Origin: JBAZOO01 sp041648735
GTDB taxonomy: Bacteria; Verrucomicrobiota; Lentisphaeria; Oligosphaerales; CAITYL01
Assembly (NCBI GenBank): GCA_041648735.1
Contig: JBAZOO010000007.1
Location: 51,786 to 115,785 of the forward strand
DNA length: 64,000 bases
Reading direction: 5' to 3'
Made by a program: the position numbers and the translations under genes. This document shows positions 7,341 through 16,052 of the stretch, one piece after another. Under the pieces are notes generated by a model. It searched no databases, was not told where the DNA came from, and saw only the letters and a list, made by a program, of their open reading frames with translations. Every line of letters begins with the position of its first letter. Within the stretch, counting starts at the first letter, position 1.

Positions 7341-10300
7341 ATGACCGGACAGGCAGACACTCCACCGCTGGCGGCCGTGCTGGCGCAATTCGCGGAAGCC
7401 ATTGGCCCAGGGATTCACGGGGAGGCCCGCCACCTCTGCGAACGTGGGCATGTCCTGGATTTGCAGCGGTCGGGACAGCAGGTGGTGACGGCGCGGGTGA
7501 TGACCCTCCGCGGCGGCGTGGAGGATGTGCGGCTGCGCTTCACGCCGGAACGGGTCTCCCCCTCCTGCACCTGTGGCCGCAGCCGCCATTTTTGCGCGCA
7601 TGCGCTGGCCGTGCTGCTGCAACTGGCGAAGCGTGGCCTGCTGGCGGCCGGGCCGCGGCCGGGCCAGGCGGGGGACATCCGCGTCCAGGCCGCCGAACGG
7701 CTGGCCTGGGCCGTCCGCCTGGCCTCGTGGCGGCCGGGGGCGAACGGGACGCCGTGCGCAATCCGCGGCCTGGTGCGTCCTGGCACCTTGGCGGGACTGG
7801 CGTTGAAGCTGGCCGTGAGCGGGATTCCCGCCCGGGAATGTCCGGCGGGGACGCGGCTGCGCCTGGATGTCGCCATCACGCTTGACGGCAAGGAATACGG
7901 TCCTCGGCACGTGCGGATGATGCTGGAGACGGGGGACGGCGGGCTGCCTTTCCGGTTTGCGGATTTCACGGTGCCTGAGCAGGAAGTGCTGCAACGGCTC
8001 GGCAAACCGCTGGCGGCGGCGGCGGAGGCGGCGGCTTTGGAGCTGCCGGTGGAGGAATGGACGGCACTGCTCCCGTGGCTGGCGGGGAGTTCGGTCATGG
8101 TCAACGGCCAGCCGGTGCGGGTGCTCGGCGAGCCGCCGCGGCCGGTGCTGCTGGCGGCGGAGACGGATGACGGCCTGGCGATCCAGGTCCGGGCCGGGCT
8201 GCGGGCGGGGGCGGCGCTGCTGGATCCTGAGCGGAGCGTGCTGTTGCCTGGCCGCCGCGAGGCCTGGGTCTGGTGCGGCGACCTGCTGGCGCCGCTGCCG
8301 GTCGGCCTGGGCGGGGAATGGGCGGACGTTTTCGCCGGCGGCGCCGAGGATGTGCTGGGGCCGGCCGCCTGGCGCGAACTGGCGGCGGCGGCGCCGGAAC
8401 AGTGGCGGCTGGCCGTGGAAATCCGCGCGGGTGGCGGCCGGCTGCTGCCCGCGGCGCTGGCCGCGGCCGGGCCCGAGGTGCTGCTCTACCTGGATTGGTG
8501 CGGCGACGAATTGCGGGCGCGCCTGGAGTTCCAGTACGGCGAGAGCCGGCTGCCGGCCGGGGCGCCGCCGGGCGCGGCGGGCGTCCGCGGCCGCTTCCCG
8601 GAAGTGGAGCGGCAGGCGGCGACCGTGTTGGGCGACAATGGCTTCGTCCCGCGGGAGGCGGGGGAGGGCTGGCTCCTGCGCGAGCCGGACCGGCTCTGGT
8701 CCTTTTGGCGCGAGGGGCTGGACCGGCTGCCGCCGGGCTGGCGCATCTTCCTCTCCCAGGCCGCCGCCCGCGCCCGCGCCACCACCGGCATCTTGCGGCT
8801 CGACGTGCAGCCAGGGGCGGCGGCCGCCCAGGATTGGTTCGAACTGGACTGCCGGCTCTTGTCGGAGCAGGGCGCGCCGCTGCCGTGGAAGCAGCTCGCC
8901 CAGGCGGTGCGGAGCGGTGCCCAGACCGTGCTGCTGGCCGGCGGCCAGCTTGTGCACATCACCGAACAGATCCGGCAAACGGTGGGGCTGCTGTTGGGCG
9001 GCCAGGAGGAGGGGGGCGGCCGGATTCGCTTCTCCAAATATCACGCCCCCGTCCTCGCCGGCGCCTTGGGTGGCCATCCGGCCCTCGCCGGTGCCGATTG
9101 GCTCCAGCTCAGCCGCCGCCTGGCCGCGCCGCCATCCCCCGACCCGGCCCTGTTCACCGAGGAGCAGCGGCGGATCCTCCGCGGCTACCAGAAGGAGGGG
9201 GTCGGCTGGCTCCGCACCCTCGACGAGTGCGGGTTCCATGGCGTGCTGGCCGACGAGATGGGGCTGGGCAAGACCATCCAGGCCCTGGTCTGGCTGGCTT
9301 GGCGCCGCCGCCAGGGGCTGGCCCGGCAGCCGGCCCTGGTCATCTGCCCCACCAGCCTCACCGACAACTGGCGCAACGAGGCCGCCCGCTTCGCCCCCGG
9401 CCTCCGCACCCTCGTGGTCGCCGGAATCCACCGCCATGACCTCCTCGCCGCCATCCCCGACCACGACCTGGTGATCACCTCCTACGCCCTCCTGCGACGC
9501 GACAGCCGCCACTACCGGGCCCTGGAATTCGACGCCGTCGTCCTCGACGAGGCGCAGCACATCAAGAACCCCGGCACCGAAAACGCCCGCGCCTGCAAGC
9601 AGCTCCGCTGCGCCCGCCGCCTCATCCTCACCGGCACCCCCCTGGAAAACGCCCTCCACGAGCTGTGGTCGCTCTTCGACTTCCTCCTCCCCGGCTACCT
9701 CGGCACCCGCCAGGAGTTCAAGCATCGCCACGAGGACGCCGCGGCGGTCGAGGCCGACGCCGGCCAGGAACTGGCAACCCGCATCCGCCCCTTCATCCTG
9801 CGCCGGCTCAAGGCGGATGTCTGCCAGGAACTGCCGCCCAAGACCGAACGGCTGATGTTCAGTGAGATGGAGCCGCCCCAGGCCCGGCTCTACGCCAGCC
9901 TGCTGCTGGCCGGCCGGCAGCTCCTCGACGCGGCGAAGGCCGACGGCTGGGGCCGGCACCGCTTCCAGGCGCTCTCCCTGCTCACCCGCCTCCGCCAGCT
10001 CTGCTGCCATCCCGACATGCTGCCCGAAAACCTCCGCGCCACCGCCGGCGCCCACCACCCATTGGCCTCCGCCAAGACCGAACTGCTCCAGGAACTGGTC
10101 CTCGAATGCATCGACAGCGGCAACCGCGTCCTCCTCTTCAGCCAGTTCACCAGCTTCCTCAAGATCTTCCGCGGCTGGCTCGACGCGGAGGGGGTCGCCT
10201 ATGAATACCTGGACGGCGCCACCCGCGACCGCCAGGCGCGCGTCGACCGCTTCAACCGCGACGCTTCCATCCCCCTGTTCCTCATCAGCCTCAAGGCCGG

Positions 10301-10580
10301 GGGCACCGGCCTCAACCTCACCGGCGCCGACACGGTCATCCATTACGACCCCTGGTGGAACCCGATGGTCGAAGACCAGGCCACCGACCGCACCCACCGC
10401 ATCGGCCAGCAGCGGCCGGTGACCGTCATCAAGCTGCTGGTCCGCAACACGGTCGAGGAGAAGATCCAGAGCCTGCAACAGCGCAAGCGCCTCCTTTTCC
10501 AGCAGCTCCTTGGCCAGGCTCCGGCCCGCCCCGGCGAACTGACGCCGGCGGACCTGGAATTCCTGCTGGCGGAGGGGTGA
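7341..10580 (+). CDS. SWIM zinc finger SNF2-family helicase
   Basis: A 1079-residue DNA-dependent ATPase. An N-terminal SWIM zinc finger is seen at residues 76-87 (C76-T-C78 ... C85-A-H87). A long variable middle region follows, then the SNF2 motor: Walker A DEMGLGKTIQ near 638, DEAQHIKN near 736, and helicase-C motifs AGGTGLNLTGADTVIHYDPW and DRTHRIGQQRPV before the C-terminus. Bacterial proteins of this build (HepA/RapA-like SWIM-SNF2) act in transcription recycling or DNA transactions; the exact role is unknown. Oddly, the first half prefers G-ending codons and the motor half C-ending ones, with a switch near 9000, as if the parts had different histories. The ATG at 7341 is preferred to earlier in-frame starts, which lie in the promoter region. 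Confidence 0.9.
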   Translation: MTGQADTPPLAAVLAQFAEAIGPGIHGEARHLCERGHVLDLQRSGQQVVTARVMTLRGGVEDVRLRFTPERVSPSCTCGRSRHFCAHALAVLLQLAKRGLLAAGPRPGQAGDIRVQAAERLAWAVRLASWRPGANGTPCAIRGLVRPGTLAGLALKLAVSGIPARECPAGTRLRLDVAITLDGKEYGPRHVRMMLETGDGGLPFRFADFTVPEQEVLQRLGKPLAAAAEAAALELPVEEWTALLPWLAGSSVMVNGQPVRVLGEPPRPVLLAAETDDGLAIQVRAGLRAGAALLDPERSVLLPGRREAWVWCGDLLAPLPVGLGGEWADVFAGGAEDVLGPAAWRELAAAAPEQWRLAVEIRAGGGRLLPAALAAAGPEVLLYLDWCGDELRARLEFQYGESRLPAGAPPGAAGVRGRFPEVERQAATVLGDNGFVPREAGEGWLLREPDRLWSFWREGLDRLPPGWRIFLSQAAARARATTGILRLDVQPGAAAAQDWFELDCRLLSEQGAPLPWKQLAQAVRSGAQTVLLAGGQLVHITEQIRQTVGLLLGGQEEGGGRIRFSKYHAPVLAGALGGHPALAGADWLQLSRRLAAPPSPDPALFTEEQRRILRGYQKEGVGWLRTLDECGFHGVLADEMGLGKTIQALVWLAWRRRQGLARQPALVICPTSLTDNWRNEAARFAPGLRTLVVAGIHRHDLLAAIPDHDLVITSYALLRRDSRHYRALEFDAVVLDEAQHIKNPGTENARACKQLRCARRLILTGTPLENALHELWSLFDFLLPGYLGTRQEFKHRHEDAAAVEADAGQELATRIRPFILRRLKADVCQELPPKTERLMFSEMEPPQARLYASLLLAGRQLLDAAKADGWGRHRFQALSLLTRLRQLCCHPDMLPENLRATAGAHHPLASAKTELLQELVLECIDSGNRVLLFSQFTSFLKIFRGWLDAEGVAYEYLDGATRDRQARVDRFNRDASIPLFLISLKAGGTGLNLTGADTVIHYDPWWNPMVEDQATDRTHRIGQQRPVTVIKLLVRNTVEEKIQSLQQRKRLLFQQLLGQAPARPGELTPADLEFLLAEG

Positions 10581-10602
10581 CCGCTTTTTCCCGCCGCCGC
10601 CG

Positions 10603-10630
10603 TTGCAATGGCAAAGCCAGGCGTTATAGT
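10603..10630 (+). promoter_or_regulatory. promoter of tRNA-Ala
   Basis: TTGCAA at 10603-10608, a 16-bp spacer and TATAGT at 10625-10630, ending 18 bp before the mature tRNA 5' end. The best promoter in the window to support the TATAGT-type -10. Confidence 0.55.
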
Positions 10631-10648
10631 TCTCTCCGTTTTGTGCAG

Positions 10649-10725
10649 GGGGCAGTAGCTCAGTTGGCTAGAGCGATACGTTCGCAACGTATAGGTCGTG
10701 GGTTCGATTCCCATCTGCTCCACCA
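10649..10725 (+). tRNA. tRNA-Ala (anticodon CGC)
   Basis: A full cloverleaf can be folded: acceptor GGGGCAG with CTGCTCC, D-arm GCTC/GAGC, anticodon arm ATACG-TTCGCAA-CGTAT and T-arm GTGGG-TTCGATT-CCCAT. The anticodon at 10683-10685 is CGC, which reads GCG. The G3-U70 wobble pair and A73, the identity elements of tRNA-Ala, are present. CCA is encoded at 10723-10725. Confidence 0.93.
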
Positions 10726-10726
10726 G

Positions 10727-10750
10727 CCTTCGCCAAGGCCGCGGCGAAGG
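10727..10750 (+). terminator. hairpin after tRNA-Ala
   Basis: CCTTCGCC at 10727-10734 and GGCGAAGG at 10743-10750 form a perfect 8-bp stem with an 8-base loop. No T-run follows, so it could be a processing or weak termination structure. The following ~200 bp up to the gene remnant shows nothing recognisable. Confidence 0.4.
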
Positions 10751-10952
10751 AGTGCCCATGCAGTTGCCTGCCTCCGCCGCGGCGTCGGAGATCCGGGGCA
10801 GACCTGCATCGGCTTGACTGATCGCCGGTCAACCGGCCTTCCTCCCGCTTGCCGAGAGAGAGCCCGAAGCCGTTGTCCGGACGCCTGCCGCGGTGGGGTT
10901 CGCGCAACACCCCGAATGCCGTTTGGAGCGTGCTGGAACTCCCTTGACATCC

Positions 10953-11273
10953 TCAGCGCCAGAGGGCAGGGTGACGGTCTGTTCCGGAAAAGATGATGCC
11001 CATTTCGAGCGGAATCTCCAGGATGGCATTTTCCGTGTCGGCGCCGTCGAAGCGTGTCCGAATTACGGTTGGCTGGCCGTCATGCATGGTGACCAGGAAG
11101 CGGCAGCGTCCGAATTTGGGGGACTTGAGGTGGAGGTCGCAGGCGTCGCCGGTGGCGAACAACTGGGTGAACTCCTTCTCGTTGTTGATGAAGGGGGCGC
11201 TGTCGCCGTTCACCCGCCATTTCATGTGGATGCCGCGGTGCATCCGCCGGGGTTGGTTTTTTGGGGTTGCCAT
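10953..11273 (-). pseudogene. probable fragment of a larger unknown protein
   Basis: A 106-residue frame from ATG (11271-11273), facing away from ilvN. Its composition is protein-like (MKWRVNGDSAPFINNEKEF, TGDACDLHLKSPKFGRCRF, VTMHDGQPTVIRTRF). It has no signal peptide or obvious start region and stops abruptly, so it reads like the middle of a larger secreted or carbohydrate-associated protein. I do not recognise a domain with confidence. A small intact gene is the alternative. Confidence 0.4.
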
Positions 11274-11334
11274 GGTATTCTATCCGCCGCCAGACGCCAG
11301 AGGGGCGTCACCGCCATCCGAGGAGCGACCAGCC

Positions 11335-11889
11335 ATGCGCCATACCATTTCCGTCCTGGTGGAGAACAAGTTCGGCGTCCTCTCCCGCATTGCCGGGCTG
11401 TTCAGCGGCCGCGGCTACAACATCGAGAGCCTGACCGTCGGCCCGACCCATGACCAGACCATGTCGAAGATGACCATCGTCACCAGCGGCGACGACGCCG
11501 TGCTCGAACAGATCGAGAAGCAGCTCACCAAGCTGGTGGAGGTGCTGAAGGTGACCGACCTCACCGGCAGCGGCTTCGTCGCCCGCGAACTGATGCTGCT
11601 CAAGATCAAGGCGACCCCGGAGAAGCGCGCCGAGATCATCGCCATCACCGACGTCTTCAAGGCCAACGTGGTGCATGTGGACAAGGAGGCGCTGGTGCTG
11701 GAGGCGACCGGGCGCAGCGAGAAGATCGACGCCCTGATCGCCCTGATGGAGCCCTATGGCATCATCGAGCTGGCCCGCACCGGCAAGGTCGCCCTGGCCC
11801 GCTCCGGGGAGCCGACCGAGAAGCTGGCGCCGGCGCCCAAGCCGCCGGCGGCGGCGGCCGAGGACCTGGCCGGCGTGACCAATTTCTGA
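11335..11889 (+). CDS. ilvN: acetolactate synthase regulatory (small) subunit
   Basis: A 184-residue ACT-domain protein, the valine-sensing subunit that activates and feedback-inhibits acetohydroxyacid synthase in branched-chain amino acid synthesis. The N-terminal ACT domain is clear (HTISVLVENKFGVLSRIAGL, FSGRGYNIESLTVGPTHD). A C-terminal ALS_ss_C domain follows (ELMLLKIKATPEKRAEI, GIIELARTGKVAL). A short Ala/Pro-rich tail is appended. The catalytic subunit ilvB, often adjacent, is not in this window. AGGAG at 11321-11325 precedes the start. Confidence 0.95.
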   Translation: MRHTISVLVENKFGVLSRIAGLFSGRGYNIESLTVGPTHDQTMSKMTIVTSGDDAVLEQIEKQLTKLVEVLKVTDLTGSGFVARELMLLKIKATPEKRAEIIAITDVFKANVVHVDKEALVLEATGRSEKIDALIALMEPYGIIELARTGKVALARSGEPTEKLAPAPKPPAAAAEDLAGVTNF

Positions 11890-11964
11890 GGCGGGCGCGG
11901 GGCACAAGCAATCCGGATGCTTGGGGACAGGCCTTGCGGAAGGAGATTGCCAGCGCCCCCTTCG

Positions 11965-12054
11965 CACAGACAAGAATGTCTGTGCCACGTTCTTCACAGG
12001 CAAGAATGCCTGTGCTACGTTCTTCACAGGCAAGAATGCCTGTGCTACGTTCCC
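11965..12054. repeat. three tandem 30-bp palindromic repeats
   Basis: Hairpin units start at 11965, 11995 and 12025, exactly 30 bp apart. The first is CACAGACAAGAATGTCTGTG and the other two CACAGGCAAGAATGCCTGTG, so base changes in one arm are compensated in the other. The linker is CYACGTTCTT. They lie between convergent ilvN and aspS. A diverged single copy is at 20589-20608. Confidence 0.85.
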
Positions 12055-12090
12055 CGGCGGCGCGCAGCGCCCGCCGCCAGCGGCGGGCGG

Positions 12091-13866
<1,776 letters not shown>

Positions 13867-14189
13867 GGCGCGGCTGTCCTGGGGAAGGGGGAAGAGAAGG
13901 CGGGGCGGCGGGAAGGCGGCTGCTGGCCCGGCCGGGATTCCGGCTGGCCGCCGCCAGGTCCGGCATTCGGCATTCGAAAATCGGCAATTGGCAATCGGGA
14001 TAATGTAGCCGTCCCCCGCCGCTTGTCGCGCCTCCCCGGCGCGTGGCAGGGGGGCGGAACGAGTCCGATGGGGGCATGAGTCCCATGATTCTCCCTGGGC
14101 CGATGGCGCTGGATGGCGCTTCATGGGGCGGCCTTTCTTGGCCGCTTTGGCTTCGCGCCATCGCGGCGGCAAAGCCATTGGGGGACGCC
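13867..14189. other. intergenic region upstream of aspS
   Basis: A 323-bp gap. It contains heptamer repeats (13961-14002) and a leftward TACATT at 14002-14007 that could be the aspS -10, which would give a leader of about 130 bases. No gene is supported. Confidence 0.5.
13961..14002. repeat. heptamer satellite, six units
   Basis: 7-bp units CGGCATT, CGGCATT, CGAAAAT, CGGCAAT, TGGCAAT, CGGGATA. The same class of 7-bp repeat occurs at 26773-26821 and 41145-41291. Confidence 0.75.
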
Positions 14190-14867
14190 TCAGCAGGGCG
14201 TAGAGACGGGATTGCCGCTGCGGACGGCAGCCGTCAACTGCCGCAAGGCGTTTTCCAGGCGGTGGAATGAGCGCATTTTCGGGTTGCGGCCCAAGATGCG
14301 GTCAATGTCCAATTGGTGCGTGTAGTGGGGCTGGTGAGTGGTTTCTTTATACGCGGCATTCGTCAATTCACCAATTTTCCCCTTGGCGTCACGCGGAGCC
14401 TTTTCAAGATCATCAATCGGCGACTGTAATTGATCGGCAAGTTCCGGGCATCCCGCAAGCAGCCATGATTCAAATTCCTGACGGGCGAAAACAACCGCGA
14501 AAGAGAATTTCGTTCCGGCGGGAGTTTCGTTTTTTGCGCGGGAAGCAAGGAACGGGCCAATTTCTTTGGCGCAAAACTCTTTCTTCCCTGCCGAGGTATG
14601 GATTGGGTGTTTTGCCTTGGCATCACCGTCCAAGAGAAGAAGGACGGCACCTAAATTGCGGAGCAAGGCCGCCCGTCGAACAAAGCGGAGGAACTCATCT
14701 TCTGAACCGCCTTTCACAAGGCCATGCAACTCGCCGACGCGCATGACCTTCCCCACATACAGGACATCACGCCCGCCGAGACGATCCAAAAGTTTTGTGA
14801 CCAGCCCGGGAACGGATATTTCTTCGCTTTCCCCCTCGACCATGAGGGCCAATTCTTTGGGAGACAT
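14190..14867 (-). CDS. DUF4276 (Toprim-like) protein, defence-associated
   Basis: A 225-residue protein of the DUF4276 type. It shows the acidic pattern expected of a Toprim fold: E11 in VEGESEE, and D80-G-D82 in LLLLDGDAK, then the family segment RQEFESWLLAG (residues 129-139). Toprim domains cleave nucleic acid with bound Mg. The ATG at 14867 lies 4 bp after the ATPase stop and has GGGAGG 9 bases upstream, so I prefer it to the longer start at 14906. Base composition is less GC-rich than the surroundings, suggesting transfer. Together with the ATPase it resembles a split OLD-type or PARIS-like two-gene module; enzymatic function is inferred. Confidence 0.75.
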   Translation of the reverse strand: MSPKELALMVEGESEEISVPGLVTKLLDRLGGRDVLYVGKVMRVGELHGLVKGGSEDEFLRFVRRAALLRNLGAVLLLLDGDAKAKHPIHTSAGKKEFCAKEIGPFLASRAKNETPAGTKFSFAVVFARQEFESWLLAGCPELADQLQSPIDDLEKAPRDAKGKIGELTNAAYKETTHQPHYTHQLDIDRILGRNPKMRSFHRLENALRQLTAAVRSGNPVSTPC

Positions 14868-14871
14868 AAAA

Positions 14872-16014
14872 TCATGCCTCCCTTGATTGGGCTTCAATCT
14901 TGGCATCTTCCACCGTCAACAGTTCACCGGGACGAAGAAGGTTTTCCTTCAAGGATTCGATTTGGTCAGATGTCAGCTTTCCAATTTTGGTCACATGCTC
15001 ATGGATTTCGACCGCCCGGATGGACTCCGGCGGGAAGTGATCCAGCAGGTTCGGGCTGTGCGTGGTCAGGATTACTTGCCCGCGGCCGTCCTTGGGGCAG
15101 GCCTTGATCTCTTCCGCCAGCGTTTGCAGCGCTCCGGGATGGATTCCCTTTTCCGGCTCCTCGAACACCAGTGTCTGCTTTGATGGTGTTTGATAGAGCG
15201 CCAAGAGGTGCGCCAAGAAGCGACGGAACCCTTCAGATTCCTGATTAATGTCAAATGTGATTACCTTGCCGTTGAAGGCGTGCGACACGATGATGCGCCC
15301 CCCTTGGCGGGCACTCTTGTCAATCGTCTCAAACGAGGCGTTCAGGCTTTTCAGTGCCGCGTTGATGTCATCCCACGCCTTGGGCCGGCTCCAGTCTTTT
15401 TGGATGGCATCGAACACCGTGGCGTAGTTTTCGGCACTGTCCCCCAAATCGTTTTGCTTGTTCGTGTCATGGCCGGAATCCGTGCAAACGGAACCGGGAA
15501 AGTCATAGCACCCAAGCCCTTGGGTCAACGCAATGTAGGCGAGGGACACCTTTTTGATGCCGTTTAATTCAGACAGGACTGGCCGGTTGGGATAGACCTC
15601 TGGTAATGTCGAGACCTTAGGCTCCGTACTCCATTTGTTGCTTAAAGTGTGAAAAAGAATGTCATTCCCCATGCCAAGTTTTTCTTCCACCAATCTGATT
15701 TGCCGGTGTTGTTTGTTGTATCTGAACACAACCTCATAAACAGAAGATTCCAGCACGCCGGGGATATCGTATTCCACAGTGAACCGCATCTCGCCTTCGG
15801 GCGGAGCAGCCGTCGGAAGCATAGCCTGCCAGTACATGGCAGAATTAGAACCGAAAACCGTGTCCGGGGCGGCAAGAAAAGTCCGCAGGAACCGCAGTGC
15901 ATTCACGAAATTCGTCTTGCCCGTGCCGCTGCGGCCGACGAGGACGGTCACTGGGTCGAGGGTGACATCCACGTCCAAACTCTTGAAATTTTTAATGATG
16001 ACACGGCGGATCAT
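14872..16014 (-). CDS. OLD-like AAA ATPase (AAA15/AAA21 type)
   Basis: A 380-residue ABC-class ATPase of the OLD/RecF-like kind. Seen directly: N-terminal MIRRVIIKNFKSLDVDVTLD, Walker A G27-RSGTGK-T34, Walker B in TLVFEEPEKGIHPGAL, and the H-loop LTTHSPNLLDHF. No Toprim domain is fused; the separate DUF4276 gene directly downstream supplies one. Such ATPases sense phage or DNA damage in OLD, Gabija and PARIS systems, but which trigger applies here is unknown. A leftward TATAGT lies 33 bp upstream at 16047-16052, so it may have its own promoter besides reading through from the restriction gene. Confidence 0.8.
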   Translation of the reverse strand: MIRRVIIKNFKSLDVDVTLDPVTVLVGRSGTGKTNFVNALRFLRTFLAAPDTVFGSNSAMYWQAMLPTAAPPEGEMRFTVEYDIPGVLESSVYEVVFRYNKQHRQIRLVEEKLGMGNDILFHTLSNKWSTEPKVSTLPEVYPNRPVLSELNGIKKVSLAYIALTQGLGCYDFPGSVCTDSGHDTNKQNDLGDSAENYATVFDAIQKDWSRPKAWDDINAALKSLNASFETIDKSARQGGRIIVSHAFNGKVITFDINQESEGFRRFLAHLLALYQTPSKQTLVFEEPEKGIHPGALQTLAEEIKACPKDGRGQVILTTHSPNLLDHFPPESIRAVEIHEHVTKIGKLTSDQIESLKENLLRPGELLTVEDAKIEAQSREA

Positions 16015-16046
16015 GCTTCACCTGCTTTCGGCTTGAACCCTGGGCT

Positions 16047-16052
16047 ACTATA
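16047..16052 (-). promoter_or_regulatory. putative -10 (TATAGT) for the ATPase gene
   Basis: Reverse complement reads GCTATAGTAGCC, between the restriction gene stop and the ATPase start, 33 bp from the latter. Confidence 0.4.

Noticed and set aside
7248..10478. 1076-codon open frame antisense to the SNF2 gene
   Set aside because: Same reason; the sense strand has clear SWIM and SNF2 motifs.
10668..10910. open frames across tRNA-Ala
   Set aside because: They run through the tRNA and show no family match.
11965..12054. CRISPR array
   Set aside because: The 30-bp units are nearly identical throughout, with no unique spacers and no cas genes.
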